Shown here piece by piece: positions 56,970-64,000 of a stretch of DNA of 64,000 nt; positions within the stretch are counted from its first letter, which is position 1, and every line of letters begins with the position of its first letter. Below the pieces are notes generated by a model. It searched no databases. It worked only from the letters and a program-made list of their open reading frames with translations, and was not told the DNA's origin. This DNA is from Bradyrhizobium elkanii WSM2783 (GTDB lineage: Bacteria > Pseudomonadota > Alphaproteobacteria > Rhizobiales > Xanthobacteraceae), in assembly GCF_000472865.1 (NCBI RefSeq), contig NZ_AXAP01000036.1:26287-90286 (forward strand). Reading direction: 5' to 3'. The position numbers were made by a program, and so were the translations under genes.

Positions 56970-58094
56970 TTATCGTAGCGCATCGGAGCTCAGTTTGAAT
57001 TTCTGGATGCGCTTGGCGTTGTCGACCTCGGCCGTATAGACGTTGCCCTTGGCGTCGACGGCCATGGCGTGAACCCAGTGGAATTGCCCGGCGTTGCGGC
57101 CGCTGCGGCCGAAACTGCCGACGACCGTGCCATCGTCGCGCCTGATGATCCGGATCTCGTTGTTCTCGCCGTCGGCGCTCAAGAGATAGGTTTGGTTCGG
57201 ATCGGGCCAGAGCGCGATGTCCCACACCGCTCCGTTGCCGAGCGTATTCTTTTCAAAGAACCACTCTTTGACGAAGGTCCCATCCTTCTTGAACACCTGG
57301 ATACGGTTGTTGATGCGGTCGCAGACATAGACCAGCCCGTCACCCGCGAGCTTCACGCAATGCACGGGATTGCCGAATTGTTGGGCAACCGGCGCCTTGG
57401 GATCATAGGCGGCCTGCTTGTCGTCATCCGGCTTGTTGCCATAGGCGCCCCAGTGCCGCTTGTAGGCGCCGCTCGTGGCGTCGAACACGATCACGCGGCG
57501 GTTGCCGTAGCCATCGGCGACGTAGATCTCGTTGGCCTCCTTGTCGATCGCGGTCTCCGCGGGCTTGCCGAGCTGGGTGGTGTCGTTACTGCCCTTGCTC
57601 GGCGCGATCTTGCCGATCTGGGAGACGAACTTGCCGTCGAGCGTGAATTTCAGGATCGCGTTGTCGTTGTCAGCATTGCCGCCGACCCAGACGAAGCCGC
57701 GCTCGTCGACCTCGATGCCGTGCTCGCGGCCGACCCATTCATAGCCTTCACCGGGGCCGCCCCAGGCGCGCAACAGATTGCCGTCGGCGTCGAACTCGAG
57801 CACCGGCGGCGCCGGGACGCAGCATTTCGAGCGCGGCGGATTGAGCGTTGCGCCTTTCTCGTCATCGGTCAGCGAGCGCGGGCGATGGATCACCCAGATA
57901 TGGCCCTGCCAATCCACGGTGATGCCGCCGACCTGTCCGAGGATCCAGTTGTTCGGCAATGGTCTTGGCCAGGCTGCATCGACCGCGAAGGTCGGAATGT
58001 CGCCGGCATGCGATGGCGCTGACAGGCAGAAGCAGGCGATACAGCTTAAGATGAATCCGAAAAGGGTGCGCGCGCGATTGAGCCTCGCCGTCAT
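56970..58094 (-). CDS. NHL-repeat beta-propeller, peptidyl-lyase-like exported protein
   Basis: A 374-residue exported protein. Signal peptide to about residue 30 (SCIACFCLSAPSHA). The mature part is a six-bladed propeller with NHL repeats: PVLEFDADGNLLRAWGG, GIEVDERGFVWVGGNADND, NEIYVADGYGNRRVIVFDA, and VHCVKLAGDGLVYVCDRINN. It resembles the peptidyl-alpha-hydroxyglycine alpha-amidating-lyase-like family of bacteria. Activity unproven. GGGAGG is 6 bases before the ATG. It lies upstream of the orphan binding protein on the same strand, 123 bp apart. Confidence 0.88.
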   Translation of the reverse strand: MTARLNRARTLFGFILSCIACFCLSAPSHAGDIPTFAVDAAWPRPLPNNWILGQVGGITVDWQGHIWVIHRPRSLTDDEKGATLNPPRSKCCVPAPPVLEFDADGNLLRAWGGPGEGYEWVGREHGIEVDERGFVWVGGNADNDNAILKFTLDGKFVSQIGKIAPSKGSNDTTQLGKPAETAIDKEANEIYVADGYGNRRVIVFDATSGAYKRHWGAYGNKPDDDKQAAYDPKAPVAQQFGNPVHCVKLAGDGLVYVCDRINNRIQVFKKDGTFVKEWFFEKNTLGNGAVWDIALWPDPNQTYLLSADGENNEIRIIRRDDGTVVGSFGRSGRNAGQFHWVHAMAVDAKGNVYTAEVDNAKRIQKFKLSSDALR

Positions 58095-58174
58095 GGTTGC
58101 CTCCCGAGATTTTTCTTGGCGGTTTGCCCGCTCAGGTAGCAGTCAATCGCGCCGAGGGAGTTGAGTCAATCGCC

Positions 58175-58258
58175 CGTCATTGCGAGCGGAGCGAAGAAAT
58201 CCATAGCGCCACAAGTGGAGGTGCGGATTGCTTCGTAGCTGCGCTCCTCGCAATGACG
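58175..58258. repeat. REP-like repeat, CGTCATTGCGAG family
   Basis: CGTCATTGCGAG at the left and CTCGCAATGACG at the right are perfect 12-bp inverted arms. The block lies between the NHL gene leader and the SDR stop. This family is common in alphaproteobacterial intergenic DNA as I recall. Confidence 0.85.
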
Positions 58259-58265
58259 GAGAAAA

Positions 58266-59006
58266 TCACGCCGGCGGATGGAAGCTCATCAGCTTGCGCG
58301 AGGGATAATCGTAGAACTTGCCGGTCTCCGTCCACTCCGGCGAACACATCGGCACGATGAACTCCGCTGCCTGCTCGGGCGTATCGAGATCCATGGGGTC
58401 TTCGCCCGGAAACACGGCGGCGCGCATGCGGGTGCGGATCGGGCCGGGGCTGAACAGGTTGACGCGCAACTTTGTGCTCGCGGTCTCGTTGGCCCAGACG
58501 CGCACCAACGTTTCCAGGGCGGCCTTCGACGCCGCATAGGGGCCGAGATAGGCGAGCGCCTTGTTGGCCGCGCCCGAGGTGATGAACACCGCGCGTCCCG
58601 CATCGGACACTTTCAGGAGCGGCTCCATGCAGCGGATGAGCTGGAAGTTCGCGGTGACGTTGACCGCCATCACGTCGTTCCACGATTTCAGATCGATGTG
58701 GCCGAGCGGCGAGGAGGGGCCGGCGACGCCGGCATTGCCGACGAGGATGTCGAGCTTGCCATGGCGCTCATGCAGCGCTGCGCCGAGGCGGGCGATGCCG
58801 TCGGAATCGGTGAGGCTGAGCGGCACCAGCGTGGCGCTGCCACCATCCTTGCGGATCTCGTCGTCGAGCTCCTCGAGCCCTCCTTGCGTCCGCGCCACCG
58901 CCACGATATGCGCGCCCGCCTTGGCCAGCGCGAGCGCGGTGGCATAGCCGATGCCGCGCGAGGCGCCGGTGACGAGGGCGGTGCGGGAGGCGAGGGGAAG
59001 GGGCAT
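58266..59006 (-). CDS. short-chain dehydrogenase (SDR)
   Basis: A 246-residue classical SDR. Cofactor motif TGASRGIGYATALALAKAG, NAG motif in ILVGNAGVAGPSSPLG, catalytic Ser in VFITSGAANKAL and YAASKAALE, giving the Y-x-x-x-K pair. Acidic and basic residues after the second strand (AVARTQGGLEEL) favour NADP. It is the gene that usually follows purF in Bradyrhizobium-type genomes; a long inverted repeat of 124 bp separates it from purF here. Substrate unknown. Confidence 0.92.
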   Translation of the reverse strand: MPLPLASRTALVTGASRGIGYATALALAKAGAHIVAVARTQGGLEELDDEIRKDGGSATLVPLSLTDSDGIARLGAALHERHGKLDILVGNAGVAGPSSPLGHIDLKSWNDVMAVNVTANFQLIRCMEPLLKVSDAGRAVFITSGAANKALAYLGPYAASKAALETLVRVWANETASTKLRVNLFSPGPIRTRMRAAVFPGEDPMDLDTPEQAAEFIVPMCSPEWTETGKFYDYPSRKLMSFHPPA

Positions 59007-59024
59007 TACGTGAATCTCTTCGAC

Positions 59025-59148
59025 GTCGTCCCGGCGAAGGCCGGGACCCATACGCCGCGGCAGTCATGATACGCGACGGCGGTTGTGTCCAATGGCTTCC
59101 GACAAACCGGGGCCGGTGGTTATGGGTCCCGGCCTTCGCCGGGACGAC
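59025..59148. repeat. large inverted repeat, 28-bp arms
   Basis: The left arm from 59025 (GTCGTCCCGGCGAAGGCC, then GGGACCCATA) and the right arm ending at 59148 (TATGGGTCCC, then GGCCTTCGCCGGGACGAC) are exact inverted copies over 28 bp. It fills the gap between the SDR start and the purF stop, so the SDR mRNA leader would start in or after it. Confidence 0.88.
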
Positions 59149-59151
59149 CAA

Positions 59152-60675
59152 TCAGCTCGCCTCCGCCAGCAGCGACAATTGCCGCGGCTGCGGCTCGGTT
59201 TCGCTGTGGTCGGTGAGGTGGGTGGGGTAGGCGCCCGTGAAGCAGTGGTCGGCGAATTTCGGGTTGGCGGGATCGCGGCCGTCGGGATAGCCCATGGCGC
59301 GATACATGCCGTCGATCGACAGGAAGGCCAGCGAGTCCGCGCCGATGATGTCGCGCATTTCCTCCAGCGTATGCGTCGCCGCCAAGAGGCCGCCGCGGTC
59401 GGGCAGGTCGATGCCGTAATAGTCGGGATAGAGGATCGGCGGCGAAGCGAGGCGGAAATGCACTTCGAGGGCGCCAGCGTCGCGCATCATGCGCACGATC
59501 TTCTTCGAGGTGGTGCCGCGCACCAGCGAGTCGTCGATCAGGAGGATGCGCTTGCCCTCGATAGCGGCGCGGTTGGCCGAATGCTTCATGCGCACGCCGA
59601 GTTCGCGCACGCTCTGGGTCGGCTGGATGAAGGTGCGGCCGACATAGTGGTTGCGGATGATGCCAAGCTCGAACGGCACGCCGGAATACTGGCTGTAGCC
59701 GACCGCGGCGGGTACGCCGGAATCCGGCACCGGCACCACGACGTCGATATCCGGGTGGTTCTCGCGCGCAAGCTGCGCGCCGAACGCCTTGCGGACCTCG
59801 TAGACCGAACGGCCGCCGACGATGGAGTCGGGCCGCGAGAAATAGATGTACTCGAAGATGCAGGGCCGTGGCGGCTTCGGCGGGAACGGCTTGTGCGTGT
59901 GCGCGCCTTCCTCATCGAACACGATGATCTCGCCGGGCTCGATGTCGCGGACATATTTCGCGCCGATCATGTCGAGCGCGCAGGTCTCCGAGGTCAGGAT
60001 CGGCCGGCCGTCGAGGTCGCCGAGCACGAGCGGCCGGATGCCGAGCGGGTCGCGCGCGCCGACCAGCTTCTTGTTGGTCAGCGCGACCAGCGAATAGGCG
60101 CCTTCGATCGCGCGCAGCGCCTCGATGAAGCGATCGACAAAGCTGCTGCGCTTGGACTGCGCCACCAGATGCAGGATCACCTCGGTGTCGGTGGTCGATT
60201 GCATCATGGCGCCGTTCTTGACGAGCTCGCGACGCAGCGACAGCCCGTTGGTGAGGTTGCCGTTATGGCCGACCGCAAAGCCGCCGGCGTTGAGCTCGGC
60301 GAACAGCGGCTGCACGTTGCGCAGGATGGTGGCGCCGGTGGTGGAATAGCGGACATGGCCGACCGCGGTCGAGCCGGGCAGGCGTTCGATCACTTCGCGG
60401 CGGGAGAAGGTGTCGCCGACCAGGCCGAGCCGTCGCTCAGAGTGGAAGCGGCTGCCGTCGAAGGTGACGATGCCGCAAGCTTCCTGGCCGCGATGCTGGA
60501 GGGCGTGCAATCCGAGCGCCGTGATGGTGGCGGCTTCGGGGTGACCGAAAATGCCGAACACGCCGCACTCTTCGCGTAGCGTGTCGCCTTCCAGATCATC
60601 CTGCAATTCGATGGGCCCGGAAGAATACGGGTCAAGCTGCTCGGCGTGATCGGAAGGGGATTGCATCGCGTTCAT
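59152..60675 (-). CDS. purF: amidophosphoribosyltransferase
   Basis: A 507-residue enzyme that makes phosphoribosylamine from PRPP and glutamine, the first step of purine synthesis. The propeptide ends before the Cys nucleophile in EECGVFGIFGHPEAA (about residue 37), then HALQHRGQEACGIV, VGHVRYSTTGAT, GHNGNLTN, and the PRPP loop RILLIDDSLVRGTTSKKIV. Of the four Fe-S-type cysteines of the Bacillus enzyme I see equivalents in RPCIFEYIYFSRPDS and DHCFTGAYP only; the others are not Cys. It follows cvpA in the usual order. A plain AAAGG ribosome site is present; an in-frame ATG at 60666 is possible. Confidence 0.96.
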   Translation of the reverse strand: MNAMQSPSDHAEQLDPYSSGPIELQDDLEGDTLREECGVFGIFGHPEAATITALGLHALQHRGQEACGIVTFDGSRFHSERRLGLVGDTFSRREVIERLPGSTAVGHVRYSTTGATILRNVQPLFAELNAGGFAVGHNGNLTNGLSLRRELVKNGAMMQSTTDTEVILHLVAQSKRSSFVDRFIEALRAIEGAYSLVALTNKKLVGARDPLGIRPLVLGDLDGRPILTSETCALDMIGAKYVRDIEPGEIIVFDEEGAHTHKPFPPKPPRPCIFEYIYFSRPDSIVGGRSVYEVRKAFGAQLARENHPDIDVVVPVPDSGVPAAVGYSQYSGVPFELGIIRNHYVGRTFIQPTQSVRELGVRMKHSANRAAIEGKRILLIDDSLVRGTTSKKIVRMMRDAGALEVHFRLASPPILYPDYYGIDLPDRGGLLAATHTLEEMRDIIGADSLAFLSIDGMYRAMGYPDGRDPANPKFADHCFTGAYPTHLTDHSETEPQPRQLSLLAEAS

Positions 60676-60728
60676 CGCCTTTCTTTGTGGCCTGTGCTGA
60701 GTTTAGCCCAGCGGGCCTAAGTCAAGGT

Positions 60729-61358
60729 TTAACGGCCCGCGGGTTTTTCGATCAGCTTTTTAAGGCTGTCGCGGGCAGGTTTACTATAGCCATCGCCCGA
60801 CGCCGGCGCGGTGGGTTCGGCGTCAGTCTGATCGTCTTCCGGTTTGTTTTTCTTGAACCGCTTTAAGATGGTGTTCTCGGGGTCATCAGGCAAGAGCGAC
60901 ATCAGCCAATCCCCGGTTCCTTGCAGCACCACGCGGGATTTTGCGCCCGTCACCCAGTCCGGGCGCTGCTTGTCAGGAACCAGCCAGCTGAAGAACAGGA
61001 AGGCGACGACCACGATCAGGAGCCCGCGCGCCAGCCCGAACAGGAAGCCGAGCGTGCGGTCGAGCGCGCCGATACGTGAATCCAGGATCATGTCGGAAAT
61101 CCGCACCGTGATGATGGACACCACGATCAGGGTACCGATGAACGTGCCGGCGACCACGACGACGGCGGCGACCGTGTCGTTGTTGAAGTAAGTTTTGGCG
61201 GTCGGCAAAAGCTTCGAGAAAGCATAGAGCGTGACCAGCGCCGCCGCGCCCCAGGCCGCGATCGACAGGATCTCGCGCATGAAGCCGCGCACCATCGCAA
61301 GCAGGCCCGAGATCAGCATCACCGCGAGCAGGACGAGATCGAGGATCGTTATCGGCAT
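60729..61358 (-). CDS. cvpA: CvpA family membrane protein
   Basis: A 209-residue membrane protein with four helices: TILDLVLLAVMLISGLLAMV, the conserved RGFMREILSIAAWGAAALVT, VVVAGTFIGTLIVVSIITV, and LGFLFGLARGLLIVVVAFLFF. The C-terminal 60 residues are polar and Lys/Asp/Pro-rich (ENTILKRFKKNKPEDD). CvpA is needed for colicin V production in E. coli and is linked to purF across Proteobacteria. The gene is between radA and purF, the typical alphaproteobacterial order. It ends 53 bp before the purF start. Confidence 0.95.
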   Translation of the reverse strand: MPITILDLVLLAVMLISGLLAMVRGFMREILSIAAWGAAALVTLYAFSKLLPTAKTYFNNDTVAAVVVVAGTFIGTLIVVSIITVRISDMILDSRIGALDRTLGFLFGLARGLLIVVVAFLFFSWLVPDKQRPDWVTGAKSRVVLQGTGDWLMSLLPDDPENTILKRFKKNKPEDDQTDAEPTAPASGDGYSKPARDSLKKLIEKPAGR

Positions 61359-61532
61359 CGGGTGGTCAGGTCCGCTCGTTCTTCTTACGGGTCGTGCAGG
61401 GCTCGGCCGCCGCGAATCGGCGTTTCGGTTCCGTGCTAGCTGAGGGGCTTATAGCGTCTCCGGCAAGGCCGGAAAGCGCCTGTCCCACGCGGCCGGATGT
61501 ATAGCGGCGAGGGCCGTCAAGGTCACCCCGCT

Positions 61533-62990
<1,458 letters not shown>

Positions 62991-63113
62991 CTGAATGCTT
63001 GAGTCGCTGCTTCGCGTACCGTGCATAGCACGGTTACGCCTGACGGCACGAACCCTCAGTCATTGGCCGCTTTGGCGCGATATTGCTTGCGGTGGCTTTG
63101 GCGGGCGGAAATT

Positions 63114-63840
63114 CTAGTGAGTTGCCGCCGACCACAACAGCGACGCGCCGGCCACAAGCATGATGCCGTCCATCACCAAGCGGAAGACGTCAGGTTTAAG
63201 CCGCAGCACGAAGCGCTTTGCGATGAAGGCGCCGGCCATCAGCGACGAGCCGGCGATCAATCCTTTGAGGGCGACGTCAGGCGTCAGCGCACCGAAATGT
63301 CTGAACGTCACCGACTTGCTCACATAGAGACCGAGCGAGCTTGCGGCCTCTGTGGCAAGGAAGGCGCCCTTGGTGAGGCCATAGAACAGGAACAGCGGCA
63401 CGCTCAAAGGTCCGGTGGAGACCACGATACCCGTGAGATAGCCGATGATGGCGCCGCCTACAGCGAGATGCCACAACTGCGCTTTCAGTTGATGCCGCGC
63501 CAGCCAGTGCCGTAGTGGTACCATCGCGATCAGGAACAGGCCGATCGCGATATCGACGGCGCGAGAGGGCAGCGCCAAGAGCGTACGCGCGCCGAGCGCC
63601 GCGGCCGGAATGCCGGTGATGGAGTAGGCGGCACAAGCGCGCCAATCGACCTCGCGCCACCAGGCGCAGGATGCGCGAAAGATTCGCCATCACCGCGGCG
63701 ACCGCCATGATCGGCACCGCCTGCTTCGGCCCGAACTGATAGATCAGCACCGGCATCAGCATGATCGACGATCCCGTGCCGACGATGCCCGAAAGGGTTC
63801 CGGCAATCAGGCCGACGATGAGGACGAAGAGGTAGCCCAC
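63114..63840 (-). pseudogene. frameshifted TauE/SafE family (TSUP) exporter
   Basis: A sulfite-exporter-like membrane protein split by one frameshift. The first frame (GTG at 63840) encodes VLIVGLIAGTLSGIVGTGSS, IMLMPVLIYQFGPKQAVPIM, AVAAVMANLSRIL and then fails. The reading resumes in another frame with AWWREVDWRACAAYS, ITGIPAAALGARTLLALPSR, and the rest to LWSAATH at 63114. One extra C at about 63666 accounts for it. Intact, it would be about 241 residues with eight helices and the usual inverted repeat halves. It may be a real inactivation or a sequencing error; both ORF halves are otherwise clean, without further stops. Confidence 0.85.
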
Positions 63841-63911
63841 GAGATGGTGTCCGCGACTTGTTAGGGGGAGACAGAGTAGCGCCTTTCGGGAGGTTGCGCC
63901 CTAGACACTCG

Positions 63912-63956
63912 CTGTCATTCCGGGCTCGATACTGCCGCATCGCCACGGAATGACAG
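63912..63956. repeat. REP-like repeat, CTGTCATTCCG family
   Basis: CTGTCATTCCG (63912-63922) and CGGAATGACAG (63946-63956) are perfect inverted arms around a 23-bp centre. A further related block appears to begin at the end of the window (CCGTCATAGCCGGGCTTG). Confidence 0.75.
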
Positions 63957-64000
63957 AGGGACGCATTGCGCAATCCTCTCCTCCGTCATAGCCGGGCTTG

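Noticed and set aside
59083..60579. A 498-codon plus-strand frame opposite purF
   Set aside because: It is the antisense shadow of purF, His/Asp/Arg-rich, as expected opposite high-GC coding DNA.
60700..60722. Hairpin TTA-GCCC/GGGC-TAA between cvpA and purF
   Set aside because: Short stem with a bulge and no T-tract; not enough to call a regulatory element.

Overview
The window reads as chromosomal DNA of an alphaproteobacterium in the Bradyrhizobium / Nitrobacteraceae group. This rests on the high GC content, the many GTG and TTG starts behind clear GGAG-type ribosome sites, the gene order radA-cvpA-purF-SDR, branched-chain-amino-acid-type ABC genes, an orfA-pit type phosphate operon, and interspersed repeats of a kind I associate with this group. 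No rRNA, tRNA, CRISPR array, integrase or transposase was seen.

Layout. About 1-5.3 kb is accessory: a lower-GC YaaC-like gene, several tiny genes, a duplicated 41-bp element, a two-gene unit with a RarA C-terminal-like protein, and a highly structured repeat near 5.0 kb. 5.3-13.1 kb is a mixed set: YciI protein, DUF3313 lipoprotein divergent from a TetR gene with two palindromic operators, Rrf2, MFS, isoprenylcysteine-methyltransferase-like protein, epoxide-hydrolase-like protein, Lin0512, MOSC. 13.3-24.9 kb holds a large SWIM-SNF2 helicase, a tautomerase, DUF429, small membrane proteins, a sterol desaturase, an alcohol dehydrogenase with a GntR regulator, dctA, an ArsR-SRPBCC pair and a DUF1801 protein. 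25-36.7 kb holds a winged-helix/TolB/TPR protein, a Tat-exported alpha/beta hydrolase with a P460-type cytochrome, an ArsC-like protein, an ECF sigma unit with a DUF4142 protein and a cupredoxin, a double-DUF427 gene with a MOSC-ferredoxin-reductase fusion, a TMEM175 channel, and an SDR/XRE divergent pair.

36.9-43.8 kb contains a complete five-gene ABC importer (livG-livF-livK-livH-livM type), then DUF47-PiT phosphate transport behind a Pho-box sequence, then a guanidinium exporter behind a guanidine-II (mini-ykkC) riboswitch. 43.9-64 kb is mostly conserved housekeeping: prfC, NnrU-panB, an acyl-CoA synthetase, YfgM-like/lipoprotein/der/MFS, an orphan second substrate-binding protein, an NHL protein, SDR-purF-cvpA-radA on the minus strand, and a frameshifted TauE/SafE exporter. 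REP-like inverted repeats punctuate this half, often lying on stop codons.

The best-supported regulatory circuits, all read directly from sequence, are the ECF sigma factor sharing one promoter motif with its neighbour operon, the TetR double operator, the Pho box before DUF47-PiT, and the guanidine-II riboswitch before the SMR exporter. I did not find a clearly new defence or mobile system. The strongest candidates for something undescribed are the duplicated leader element at 1.5/1.9 kb and the nested-hairpin element at 5.0 kb.
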